Assembly (NCBI GenBank): GCA_950022655.1
Contig: OX465580.1
Location: 102,132,797-102,196,796, forward strand
Source of the DNA: Alentia gelatinosa
Taxonomy: Eukaryota > Annelida > Polychaeta > Phyllodocida > Polynoidae
Length of the DNA: 64,000 nt
Direction of reading: 5' to 3'
The notes beneath the pieces were generated by a model. That model saw nothing but the letters and a program-made list of their open reading frames with translations. It made no database searches and was not told the DNA's origin. Below are positions 13,331-26,693 of the stretch, piece by piece (within the stretch, counting starts at the first letter, position 1; each line of letters opens with the position of its first letter). Made by a program: the position numbers and the translations under genes.

Positions 13331-16125
13331 TATACGGATGAAGTTAATGGAAAAGTCACATTTATGCAGGACCCGCTGAAGGTGTAGGAGAAGGTAAAGT
13401 TAGAGGTATTAGGTGAGGACTAACAGGTGACAAAGATATCACTAGCTTCCCTTGAGCATGATGTCTGATCCTCTACCTAGTTGTCCCACGTTGTAACCCT
13501 GCGCGCTTTAGTCTGGTTCGACTGTAAAATTATGTGTGGGTTTGGCTCCCCTCCCATCAGACCGTCGTCTCGCCACTCCTCAGTCCCGGCTGCAACACCC
13601 AAGCATCAAATATGAAAATATATATGTTGAACATCAAGCTTTTCATAAGTTGTTCTTCTAGATCAATTTACCTGGGGATATATTTCCAGCATCAGATTCA
13701 TACTTCTCAATATTAGCTCTTGCACACCATCTCACTCTCACTCTTGTTCATATCTCTCTGCCTCTACATCGCTCTGGTACTGAAATGTAGCCAACCAAAG
13801 AGGAGAATTGTAAACAAACCTGAAGTTGATAATATCTAAGTATATGTTTTAGCCCCGATGGCTATAGGGTATACATATACATCTATAGTTCTGTTAGTCC
13901 AATGTAAACAAAACACGATGTGGTACACCAAAGCAGTATCTGTAACATAGATAGGATGATAAGGCCCTTGATATTAGCTTAAATGTTCCTTTTGAATACT
14001 TTCACAAAAATAGCAAGAATATCCACAATCCATAGAACGTAGTATTTGACTTATTTGCTCTCATGGCGATCGCTATATTTTTTACTTGAATGTTGCTATA
14101 GAATATTTAAAATATTGCAGAGGCGGATCTCTAATCGAGACTTGTTTGCATAGATCTATAAGTTCATAATTTGACGTTCACCTCCAAGAACAGGCACATT
14201 AAATTCTTGGACTCTTTTAGGAACTATACCAACCAGTACCCGCTCAATCATCTATCTGGCATAGATGTCAATCGCAACTACATGTATATCATATATAATT
14301 TCACTTTCCCATCTTGTAACAAATCATAGTGTAGGTATAGGCCTCAATCCACCAATACCATGTATAATGGATACAGTTATCCTTCAATTGGAGGATGCAT
14401 ATACACTATTTCTATAATCACTGGTGGAAACCCCGTTTTCAATATACGCCATTTTCTATCAATACCCCTAGTTAGCATACTCCGGTGTGTACCCCTTGAC
14501 CACAGGTCAGTGTGGTCGGCGTGTAATGTGGTCAGTGCGCTGCTAAGGCCCCTGCTGACCACTACATCATACTACCATTACCTGGCCTTACCTGGCCTTA
14601 CCTGTGGGCGCTGACCAGCAGAGGTCAGTGCCACCCCTGCTTTGATGTATCCACCTGTATACTCCGCCCCCTGCCGACCTGACGACCGACCACTCTCACT
14701 TGGCGCCAGGTGTCGCGACCCTCACCTGTCCGACAATATAGGTGATTATCAATCAACATCCGCCCGGGTAATCTGTGCAGGCCATGGCACCTTAGAGACA
14801 TGTTTCTGGAAGAACTGGGGTGGGTGGTGTGTGTGTGGAAAGGGGAGGGGGGAAGGGGGTGACTAGAGGTGTAGGCGCGTTGATTCTGGGCGGAATATGG
14901 ACGTTTTCATATTGTTATTTTGGAGTTTCTCTCAGTTTTTAGTATATTTTTTTTCAAATAATTGTTGTCATTTTGGATTAGGACAACTGTCCCGATCAAG
15001 AATCCCTGGGATTCGAAATGTTGATTGATTGTCCATACCAACAATTATTTGCAATATGATGGATATACCAATTGAACCCTTGATAAACTTACGATCAGGG
15101 AGTAGTGGTATTTGTCATTTGCTTAGAGTTTATACATTAGTATATTTGGGATTCAATATCTATAGCAAAAGATACTATCTCATCCATGTGATGAATGATC
15201 TCATCTCATGACATTTCCTCAGAAAAGCATTTATTTCACATAACTTTTATCGCTGCTTTAATCTTCAGGTAAATGTAGCATACACGTACTACACTGTCCA
15301 CCCAGCAAGGAAAGATACTTGTCCTGCAATGGGAGGGTACCCACCTTTGGGGTATATGGATATAAAATCCCTGTAGAATTGCAGAATCTACCAAAGTAGC
15401 AGGTCGGTTGTCATAGAGACACAACCCCCTATTGACCACGCCCCAATATCACACAGCCTCCAGTCAAGGTATAAGCCCCTGAACCCACCTGCCTCCTTCT
15501 ACTCCCCTTTTGAAGACGCCCACCAGCATCGTAGCCCCATGCCCACATCCCCAACCCATCCTGACAACTCACCCCTGCAGAAGCATTCCTAGGTGACCAA
15601 TAAATCCCCATCATGAGTGGAATGGGCGTATGAGTATGTGAGGGGAGAGGGATGGGGGTGCAAAGAACCATGGCTTCTACGCGCCCTTTACGCGCAGTGC
15701 GCGGTCATTGTTGCATGCCGACCATGGAGGTGCATGGAGGGGGTTCAGAGCACAGGTCTGTCTTTGTCGGGGATTTTATCCTGATAGGTGTGTTGGTCAG
15801 TAGGGTCCACCACCATCACTACGTGTTGCATGCATGTATGTGTTTTATCCAGACCTATATGTACTGACCTCCCACCCCATTCACTCATCCAACTAACCAC
15901 CCTGCCACCCCACCATCATGAACCCTTTGGTCACTCGCCGACCTCTGCCCATTGTCCTGCCTGTTGACCCATTCTTCTTCTACCTTCATTGTCCACTACT
16001 ATATAGCTTTCATGTCTGCTCACCCCAACCCCCAACTCCAATCACTCGCACAGAAACACCTATACACATCGCCATCACCACCCTCACATATATATACCCC
16101 AATTGCCCATAATTTTTTATATATT
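13331..16125. other. Intergenic sequence, no gene seen
   Basis: Overlapping short frames at 14360-14870 and 15430-15870 lie on both strands and show no domain. A 10-bp unit (CCTGGCCTTA) is duplicated at 14581-14600. C/G-rich islets with GGTCA-type motifs occur at 14490-14640. Confidence 0.5.
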
Positions 16126-16174
16126 CTTTTAAATTTTATATATATATATATATTTTTTTTGGGGGGGGGGGGGG
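16126..16174. repeat. Compound low-complexity tract (TA)n-T8-G14
   Basis: AT-rich run, then TA repeats, T8 and 14 consecutive G (16161-16174). A second homopolymer, 12 C, lies at 16266-16277. Runs of this length are prone to length errors in sequencing. Confidence 0.9.
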
Positions 16175-17375
16175 AAGGCAAACGCAGTAGATATTCACTA
16201 ATATCTATATATTAGTTTGAACACTAGCTTGCTGTCCTTCCCTCCCAATTCTTATCCTCATTATACCCCCCCCCCCCAACACACCCCTCCCCCGCTTCCA
16301 CACACACGTTTACCACTCGTGAACACAGCACTTCACAAACAGCGGTCAATTCATACAAAAACTGACCCCCCGACATGATTTATCTGACCAGGGACCTCCA
16401 GCCTAACAGCATGGGAGATGAATTATAGTGGACATTCAGAGAGAGGAAAGAGGGGGTTAGAAGAGGTTGGGGGTACCTCTGGAAAGGGCTGCACGTTGCA
16501 TGGAGAGGTGGAGATAGGGTGATACTGGGGATCGACCCCTCCCAATAATGTCACATAACTCATGTCTGATTTATGTAAAAACTCTGACCATGTGATCGTC
16601 CTGAACACGTCACCATGGCCCACACGGCTCGCCGGCTGACCTTCTGGTCAGCACCACTTGAGACCCTGTTTTCCTTTTTTGTGTGTTTGAGCCCAAGTGA
16701 ATTTATTACCGGCTATTGTCACGCGCGAGCATAGATCATCTCATGTAAAGAAACCGATACGTGGACAGTGTCAGTGATCACACTGAATGGCCTTGTGTCA
16801 AAAACTACGGTCAAAATGTCCAGAGGTCAAGGTCTTGAGAGGGGTGTGGGGATGGGGATTTTTTATTTTCGTGAAGAAAAGTAAGTACAATATTTACAAT
16901 ATCATCCGAGTTTAGAGATAACGATTTTACCAATGAAAATGGAGTTAATATTCTTCTTCTAAAAAAATAAGATTCACTCTTATCTAGACGGATCTTTACA
17001 CAGTTTTGAACTGTTTGTTTATGAATTCTCATCAATTTGTCCGAAGGTTCAAATATAGGTTGCCGTAACTATATCACTTTCATTCATCCAAGAAATTAAA
17101 GCCCACGCATTAATGTTTGAAACTAACATTCATTTGTATTTCATTTAAATGTGATATTATTTCATGCAGTGCTATCTTGATATCAGGATAACACATAAGC
17201 AGATAAACAACTCGATTCATAACATAAATAAACCACATAATGCCAACTATGCGTTGCGATAATCCATATTCGGATTAGTGATGAGAAAAAGTTAAATATG
17301 TGAAATGGTTCTATTTCCTGGCCTGTTACAAATCTTTCATTTGGATTTCATACATGCAACTTTAATCCGTGTCAT
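16175..17375. other. Intergenic sequence, no gene seen
   Basis: Only short frames of under 75 codons. AT-rich from 16850 onward. Confidence 0.5.
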
Positions 17376-17576
17376 TGAAGGCCCATTTCCATTAGCCGAC
17401 AAACATTGTGTAGATTTTTTGTGTTCTCCCAATAGCTTATTTCCATTGACCATCACCGATACACAACCAGGAACCACCGACGGACCTTAGCACTGCTGAC
17501 GCCAAATGGAAATAGGCTGTTAGGCGAACACAAAAAATCGACACAGTGTTTGTCGGCCAATGGAAAAAGGCCTTAA
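17376..17576. mobile_element. MITE-like foldback element, ~200 bp
   Basis: Left arm 17378-17448 and right arm 17505-17574 are inverted repeats of about 70 bp with roughly 85% identity by eye, both starting AAGGCC and both containing the T-rich block ATTTTTTGTGTTC. They enclose a 56-bp unrelated loop. The outer edges read TGAA on the left and TTAA on the right, which could be a decayed TTAA target duplication of piggyBac type (inference). There is no transposase, so the element would be non-autonomous. The 61-codon frame at 17305-17490 crosses the left arm and is not a gene. Confidence 0.75.
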
Positions 17577-17900
17577 TACAACCCTCGTCCTGCGCCAGGA
17601 CCCCTTTTCAGCTATTAGTTCCTGGATTTCCCGTGCGTGGCGCCACACGCGCCATGGTCAGTTGAGTGGTCAGAGTCTGTGGAAGGACCTGGAAGGAACA
17701 TCAGAATGCACATCTTGATTTAGAACAGAAGAATATAATAGAAAATTACTCTTTTGGTAACTTCAAATACTTGCACATGTATAACATTTGTGGATGCATG
17801 GCTATGAACTATGATTACTATTTCAGAACCATCATTTTGGTCACTTCGTAGATACCATGCAATGATCAATTCACGTGTTATATATCTGATTAATCAGGAA

Positions 17901-18064
17901 GGTAGCACCGACAGCCTTATGATGATGCAAGAAGATAGTGCGTTATTGATCAGGGAGTGCAGAAGGGTAGCACAGTCAGCGATTTAGTAATTGAGGACTG
18001 TAGCACCATTAGTAATCTAGCGACGCAGAAAGGTAGTGCCGTTAGCGATCTGGTGATGGAACTG
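17901..18064. repeat. 33-bp minisatellite, five units
   Basis: Units are 17901-17933, 17934-17965 (32 bp, one base short), 17966-17998, 17999-18031 and 18032-18064. Each begins close to GGTAGCACC. Read in frame, the last three units give 11-residue repeats of the type GSTVSDLVIED. The missing base in unit 2 breaks the frame between the first and the later units. Confidence 0.8.
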
Positions 18065-21000
18065 GGTATCGGACTGTATCTCGACTTTTGCCTGATCAAG
18101 ATATTCGACGTTTATGTATGGATATACGCACAAGCGTTAAACCCAAGTATATGATTTGCAGGGATTCTTTCCTTCTATGAAGATGGCGCCAATTGGTGTT
18201 TTACTACTCCACCATGACGAGACCGAATAAATCAATTTACGCTTTTTACGGGCGTTGTGCAGGCGTCCCTCAGTGTGGCGCTGGCGTCCGCAGGCGTGAG
18301 CTGGAACCCGGTAAGCGCCGTAACCTCACTGCATTATAACGTCACGTTATGATGGCACCGTCCAGGGGAACAAAGGTCAGGGCGAAGGGGACAGTAGCCA
18401 AGAGGGCATCTTCAGGAGCACTAAACTGCTATAACCAGTCTCTTATGAACCATCAGTGACGGGCTTTATTGCATACTGACCATACTCCTCTCACCTCCTA
18501 CTCGTAAAACCCCTGTAGCGTACGGTTACGCAAATTTACCACGGTTACTTTTTTATGATGGTTTAAAGGTAGGGTTGAGAGTGGTGGGATGGGTATGAGT
18601 GGTGGGGGACAGGCAGCGGGGTCGTGGGGGTCAGGGACTGGTCATCACTAGGTCTGTCAGGTGAGGAGAACAGGTGTGGCAAAGAGCTTATCATAATAAG
18701 CGCACCATCCGTGCACAATATCACCCCCCAGTCTTTCATTGATCAGTGTGCACTGGGGTTCATTACATTTGCAACCTGTAGGTATCGATGGTATTCTGAA
18801 TATTTCAGTGAGATTTTAACATAAAATCTGAAAAGGGCATGAGGCGTATAATGAGGTTGTGTAGGATTTATCTCGTAATCATCGTGAACGGCACTTCCAA
18901 AGACATGATATATCTAGTTTTTTTTCTCAAAAATCCGCCTTTTTGATTTATACTGACTGAATGACCACAAGCTTTGACAGACCGAAAATATCTTGCGCAT
19001 CGGGCCAGTATCCAAACCTTAGTACACCAAAATGCCGGTGGGGGCGCTACAGTCAAATGGCACAGGTGCCACAAATTCCACTGGCCCGGCGTACTCACTT
19101 CATGTGGAATAATTAGGAGTAAAGCGTTGTGGCAGGAGCAGACCTTATTGATGTGGAAACCATCGGAATCGACAAAGGTTTACAGTTGGTGAATTTATAA
19201 GTCATTCAGCCGGAATAGATGTCCGTCCCAGGTACAGTTAATGTCCGAGTTAACCTGTGGTCCGATTTAGCAATCTGTGAAACTTTTATCTAAAGAATGA
19301 TAATGCCGAAATAGAACAGCTGATACCACGTTGGCCTATGATTATTTCCTAAATAAAAAGTCCATATTCCTACGTCAAGATGCTCTTTGTTGCCTTGGCC
19401 AGGAGAAGGTGCCAGAGGGTCAGGTGATGGGAAGGCTACAACTGATTGCCCTGTTGCATATGCACCCATAACTTTGTCGACTCAATTAACACAGACTATT
19501 ACGTCCTTTGAATCTTAGTGCTGTGGTCGTATCAGGTATTTGGTTTTATTTGCAATTAAATGGTAATGTATATCGTCCTTAGGCACGTCAAGTTTGTATT
19601 CAACATTCCATCTCTGAATTAATCAAATACAAAAGCTTCTCCTGATATTGAAACAGAAATACACGGCAAGACACACAGAGAGGCTGTATGTGTGGAAAGC
19701 CGCATAAAATGCATATCATGGGAATGGATGAAGATAATTAGTTGTTACCACGTTACCTTTTAATTGGAGCATGCATAACAAGCGTTAATCAAGTCCATTT
19801 ATTTCCTGGCATGTTGCATAGTACCACTCTCTCAGCACCCCACTGTTCCCTTGGGGAACAAAGACTGGTGCGAGGCACGATGGCAGTAGGAGGGTGTCGT
19901 GCAGCCAAACCAAACCCTTACCAAAACCTAGCGTGAAGCCTCGGTGTTTGGCGGCTAACTGATGACAACAACTCGTGCTTGAAGTGTGAGTTGAGCTATG
20001 GTGGTCAGCGGATGGTCAGTTTCTGTGTCTGACAAAGGTCCACTCCAACACTGACTGCTGGTGGCAGGGCGACAGCCACTGTAACGAGACAGCCGTCAAT
20101 AAAGGGCTTGTGCGAGTGTCTTTCAAGACTTGCCTGTGTTCAGCATGAGGTCTGGTACTCAATAAACAAAACTATAGATTTGGGTAATCTCTGATTTAAA
20201 AGAATCTGATACAACTGTTACACAAGTGACACGATATCAAAATTGGAAGAAAATCGTGAAATGACCGTGGTAGATAGAATACACTCTTGTGCGTGTATAT
20301 TTATGTCCAACTCATTGAAATGCTGGGTCCTCCTTCTGTTTCATATGCAATGTACTTATGAGATGAAGTAGTGATTAAAGAAGTGAACCATTGTGATATG
20401 GAAACATACTATGACATTTACCATATAGAGCTAGATGATAACATGAATATTGCACTCAACCTAAATGATGCATTATACCAGATATTACAATTACTCAAAT
20501 AAAATAGCAAATGGTCCAAAGACCAACAAAGATGACTAATGTAAAAATGTAGCTTTAAAACTGCTGTAAAAGGCATTTCTTATGATATATTGAAACTTCC
20601 CAATGCTATTCCTGTTTTATACGTGTTCTGACTACATCATAACTACATTCACCCTTAGAGTATGACTGGACAAAATCAATTCCCTGTTAACCCACTTCAT
20701 CTTGGAGTTATACAAAGGGCTTTCTTTGTCATCTATTGCAAATGAGCATCCGTAAAGTGGCTATTTTAAATGTAAAGGTAGCGACTGATTGACACCAGAA
20801 CACTACAGGCCACCACGTGGACAAATAAACCCCCACTTTTCATCATAATGAAAAGAGGAAAAGTCAGAACTCAGAATTCTAAATTGGTGAGGATGGTGAT
20901 TATGACTCGGCAGATCATCTGTTAACACGTTTTATGTGTGTCACATTGTGCTCAAACACGGCAGGTTTATTGCCTCCGGAGAGAAAGAATAACATGGATG

Positions 21001-24000
21001 CCGATACATAGATGTGAAAGAATCATTCTTTACCATAAACACACGCACACTGTGTGGCAAAAAGCAGAGGCTAACGTAACATGCACAGTCAGAACTTTGA
21101 CATTTAGTAGCAAACTAAAGAAACTTGCTATGCATCATCATTAAATTTCATATACATTTTTTCACGTGTAAGTTCATTCTCGGTATATATTTTGGAGAAA
21201 GTCCGTATAGATCATTAGAAAAGTGGGACCTGATTTAATGAATACAGTAATTACACACGTTTCTCTTTCATAATTTCAGATATCAGAAAGGAAATACACG
21301 CTATCACCCAAATAGTCATTGTTAGAAATTTCATGCAAAAGATATTACAAGAAAACTATAACAAGTTAAGTTCTCGTAGAAGAATTAGAATAAATCAATG
21401 AATATGTCGCGGCATGAATGAAGACTATAGATTGCTACTCCTCCCCCTACACAAACTGCCCGGAGACTGCCGCTCGAGCAAGATTGAGACTGGCTGGACC
21501 TGGGATATAGCGAAAATAGGGGTTGAGAGAGGAGAGAGGGGTATAGGTGGTCCTGCGCAATCCAGTATAGGGGTGAGGGCACCAGGGGGCAGGTATGTTC
21601 CGCTCTTCACGGCCGTCATAAATAAACGGCACGTGACTGACATGAGGACGAGGCAGGGGTCTCTAAGACCCGACCCATTGTTACACCCTGCTACATGATA
21701 TACGTGGACCCGCGCCACCAGAGGGGTAGAGTACGGGGGTGGGGTACAGGGCCAGGGGTGGAAGGGTGGGGCCTACCACCTGTCCCCACGGTACCTGCTG
21801 CTATCGGATGTCTGCGCGGACAGGCAGGCATCCCGGCTTACGGGCAGGTGGGTGGGGTCTCCTGGATGGGTTAGGGTGATGGGGAAGGGGGAGGGGTTAG
21901 CGGTGGGGTGGGGGTGGGGTGGTCGTGGAGTCATTCGACAGAGCCTCACCTGGCTAGCAATCGATGAGGTGAACCATGCCACCTGGACCCCGACCCCAGC
22001 CCTTACCATATACCCCCTTACTACCTCATGTGCTCACTTCGACCCCCCATACCCTGACCGCTTTGACCGCCGCATGGTGGGGAGAGGGCACAACCTCGCG
22101 GATCAAACCCCATAAAGACATCACCCTGTCTAAAGCCACACATGTCCAGTACCGACACTGAAACCTGGGAGTCATGCAACCCTCCAAAAGACCCATGGTT
22201 CCATGTACCACCTAGGGCGGGGGACTATACTGGACATCAACTGGCTTAGTGTCGTCTAAGGAAAGAGAGAGAAGGCCACACCCTTCAGAGTTCAACGACT
22301 TATAGGTGAACCTGTCTCGTAAACCTTCACACGGCGTGTAATATGAGAAATATCCGAGGTACCAGGAGCACCAGGGCAGTAAATTTCAGCCCGTCACCAA
22401 TACTCAAAGTTTGCCAATCATGGTTAATGTATTGCTGGAACCCGCTGCCCCATGCACTCTTGTGAAAACGTCTCTATTTTACTTTGTCGTTGCTGGGGGG
22501 ATCAGGTTGAGGAGCTGGTGCCAAAGGTGTGTCCAGGAGGTAGAAATCTATAAGGACACCTGTTGCACCCACTTATCAGCCGTCAAATTCTCATCAGGTA
22601 TCTAGCCTCTCTGCCCCATCTGGTAGGACAGTATATAGTGGTGTCACGGATGGGGTTCTAATAGCTAAACACAGCTGTCCCCAAATAAGAACAAGAATAA
22701 GAATGAATTTAGAGAACATCGATGGAGTTAATAAAAGACCTGGCCTGTTGAACGTGAACTTGTTAATTCGCATAAATAAATGCCCCACAAGTGAACCATA
22801 ATTGTATGGAAATCTACACTGACTAAGCAGTAAATACCTGGACTGCTAAATAGTCAGACCGTTGTAATATTTGGCTATGACAGACATATTTGCTATTCTA
22901 ACGTTCTCAACCATATCCCAAGCAGACATCTGGGTAGTTTTTGCTTCTATAAAGTTCTTACTCTGACACCGCATCTTTGCTTAGGTTGTGCCAACACGAA
23001 ATCAAACTCTTTTTATCGGCGAAAAGACAGTATAAGGTCACTGACATCGTGGCATTGGATTTCAAAATCGGTAATAGCATAGAGCACCTGGGGTTGTTCC
23101 TAAAATCAATCATGAGAACTTACTCGCCTCATTTACACATGGGATTTTCCCCTGACAATAAAGCATCAAACCGGTCTAATACAATTCGCATTCAACATAT
23201 ATTCTAATGTATACACCCATATATGAAATTCAGAAATTGTTTTAAATTATGCTAGGTCTATCCGCCATCCTTGGTCGACCAGAAATGGGGTAAGAAGAAT
23301 GCATTTTGCCACAACGGAATCGCAAGTCGAATCCATTGGAAAGAAACTAAATTTTCATAAGAAGAATGATTTAGCTGATCATTATTTGATAGGTCATTAT
23401 TTGTAGCCGGGACGATCGTTAACCCTACATTTCTATAGTGCAACATTCCTCCATGCACTCGATTCAGTACAGCACATAAGACGTTTGAAGGAGCAGGCGG
23501 AAGGGAATGTACCAGGGTAAATAAAGTTCAAGAATAAAATCAAGCTACAGGGGACATTTAATTGATTGAGCATGTATCGCAAAGGAAGTGGCAGTAATAG
23601 ATAAGGCATTCTCCGTCCTGGTGAAGCGCTCGGCGGCATGCGAGGATGCACTCGGGGACAGGTCACACACAATGCCTGCAGTCTGCGCGCACAGCACGGC
23701 AGGACTGGCACCAAGCACACATGATTCTGGCACAAGCCGAACAGCTGTTACCTGGTGCCTCGTTTAGCATGACAGGTTGAGGTGCATCGCATGTCAGTCG
23801 TATGTACCATCTCACGGACATACACTAAACCTTCTGTGCAGTCCTTGTCATCTGAATCCTCTCTTTATTCCTCCCGCTCCTACGTCAGAGATACGCTAGA
23901 TTTACTTAATACACATCATACACATGGTGCTACTACATCACAATCATGTACCTTACTGTGATGGTGTATATACCTCATACACATATTCTTGACACCTAAT

Positions 24001-26655
24001 ATAAACGTCACATTTAGGTTATAAACATGCCATACACATTCTATAGTCACTTGCATTCCTCAATATGCATGTCTCATGGAGACATCATCGTAATAGAAGT
24101 CATAGATAGAGACGTCACAAATACACCACGTAACATCAGAGACACTAATCCATGTTATACGTAAGGCAATGATTCAGGCCTACTTTGTTGTAATAGAAAA
24201 GAAACATCATAGACTTATTAAATACATAAAAAACACGTCTCAGTCAGCCAACGACCACATTTAAGTGAAGCCATTAACGCCTCAACGGCCAAAGTCATGG
24301 ACACGTCCTGTACGCTTCATAGGTTCCCTAGACTCAACAGTAAACCTCACTAATTCGAGCCAAAATGCAGGCTGAAGGGAGAAAAGCATATTTTCTTTTG
24401 TCAGGCCATACCCACCCATCCACTACCCAGTCTCCTACTTATCCATCCATTTGTAAAACTCATTTCTAATCTGGACACGTCCGCACATCACCATGGGACT
24501 TCAGGGGGTGGCGGCGACGTTGACGTTGATCTACCTGCCACACACACTCCTGACGGCCGCTATGTCTGATATGACGGTCACCATGCTTTGTCGTTCATCA
24601 AGAGGCCGCCCGGGGGAGCGCGAGTGGAAAGGGGGATGGGGAGGCGTCATTAAGTCCGATCGATCCCTGTTTGGGGCGCACGGGTCCCCTGTCATTCACC
24701 CTGGTGTAATTACAAAAGCACATGTAAGCAGACTGTACCACTCCCTGCTTCCTTTCACCAGCTACATGCTATACAGAGTGCCATTTGAACCTATATATTG
24801 AATCATGAACCTAAATGAATGTGCTACTCAAATTCCTTTCTGAGCAGAAGTATGCCAGACCTTTAGCACTTCATGAAACAATTTGGCTACGTCATATTAG
24901 ACTAAGCGATGTAAATGGTCTATCTACACAGGAGATTAGATTCAGAAAGACCATTTATAGATGAAAGAATATATATACATATTATCCTCAAAATGCACAT
25001 GGATATATAAATTTTACTCCTCTGTTGACATTTTACTTGGAGTCAACACAGATTAAAAAAGGGGTAATTCTGTTCTATTAAATGAATCGATTCCAAAAAT
25101 CACTAAGAATTGTAACACTTGGCTTCCCAAAAGGATACCCCTAAATTTATATAAGGCAGACCGCCACCACCACCCACTTCCCCCGTCCCCTTAAAAAATG
25201 TATGCTAAGGAAAGTCGTCAGAAATGCTGTGTAATTATTCGTGCTGTGTGCTACGTGTATTGTATACACATAAGTCACCCTGACACTGCCATGTCACGAT
25301 GATCACCTCCTTGATGACATGGTGACCTTTTACCTGTCTCCTGACAATCATCCGCTAAACCCCTCCATCCTTTCCGCACACCCTGCCTCTCGACCACCAC
25401 AACTCCTCCCCGTTCGTCTGGCCTCAGACTCCGCGGCTCCAAAATTGCCGACATATACAACCCACAACGTGTAATTGCCATCATATTTCCATAGAGACAG
25501 TTCCGGTGTTTCTATTCAGCTCTGAATTTTCAGAAAGTTTCTGTGTGCTGCCTGCTGTAGTCGGTGACGACAGGGTGTTGTGAGCTGTAATTTGCACTGC
25601 CGTCTCTGCAGGCGTTGGGCCCGGCGCCAGCCTCCAGACGTTGCAGTTGTAATTAACTTTGTTGATACGCTTATTGATCTCAATGTTCAAAAGGAGAAGA
25701 GTCTCACCCGTGGGGGAAAGATGAAAGACGGTTGTCGTAGAAGGTCCATAGACCCCTTAGTCCACAGCGATGACTTCATTAGAGAAAGATGCGAAGTGGG
25801 TTATTTCTATTACTGCATATTGGTGAACCGATAAATCTATAACCAATTTCTTAACTGATTCAAAACCCATAACCACGTGCAGGGGAAACGCCCTAGGCTC
25901 ATAAATGTTGCGTGTCAAAAACAAGCAAATCTACCAAAGTCTATAGTTATTAACATGAAGCAAGTATTTTAACATACCTATGCATGTACTTGTATATTAA
26001 TAACAGTAAATACTTGGACTAAATCAAAGCAGTATATGAGTTTTGCTATTTCATACATTGCACATTCACCGTTATATATAAGTAGAAATAGATATAGAAG
26101 TAGGAAAAGAACATTAGCACTCCAAACAATCCCATTATAATTCAAATAGCCCAAATTTAATTTGTTCACTTTCTGAGAATATCAGAAAATGTGGGATCTC
26201 ATCGTACCCTAGATCTGATGTCTGAAAGCATGTGCTACATTTTACATGAGAAAAAGATGAAACAAACGAAAACAAAAATAAAACGAATAACTGAACTCCT
26301 TATAACTTCACATAGAGAGTACAGAGAGGTGGACACACAAACAATACTTCTCTATAGAAGGTGTTGAAAATCACTCTCCAGTTGAAAGGTTTCAGTCGGC
26401 CCACTGCACAACTCGCAGGGCCTCACGGTCACTGGAGTGTGGAGGTCACACTTCTGCGACGATGACGATCTTTGGCGAGGAGTGAGAGAGGACGCCAGCC
26501 ACGTGTCTCTTGTGTGTGAGGGGGTGGGAGGTAGACTCCACTCAATCTGCCCCCTGGGCTTTGATCATGGGGGGCTCCCTCGTGCTTAGTGTCAGGTGAG
26601 AAGGACTGGCTCCAGTGGACTTAAGGTGTGCGACTGTCTGTAGCAAAGAGTCTGG
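18065..26655. other. Intergenic sequence, no gene seen
   Basis: Long, mainly AT-rich stretch with GC-richer islets at 18170-18420, 21420-22120, 24480-24700, 25280-25480 and 25550-25760. Open frames reach about 100 codons but overlap others on the opposite strand and show no domain. A frame at 24493-24801 begins in a good start context (caccATGg) with a hydrophobic stretch, but it lacks any further support. At 25647-25679, TTGTAATTAAC, TTGATACGC and TTATTGATC lie close together and resemble homeodomain/cut-type sites. Confidence 0.5.
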
Positions 26656-26660
26656 GTGGT

Positions 26661-26691
<31 letters not shown>

Positions 26692-26693
26692 GG
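26656..26693. repeat. (GT)n followed by G19
   Basis: About eight GT units and then 19 consecutive G (26675-26693). Low-complexity tract with no coding meaning. Confidence 0.95.

Noticed and set aside
24493..24801. Frame with a good start context and hydrophobic N terminus
   Set aside because: The hydrophobic stretch is followed by low-complexity G/R/W-rich sequence and no domain; one good start context is not enough.
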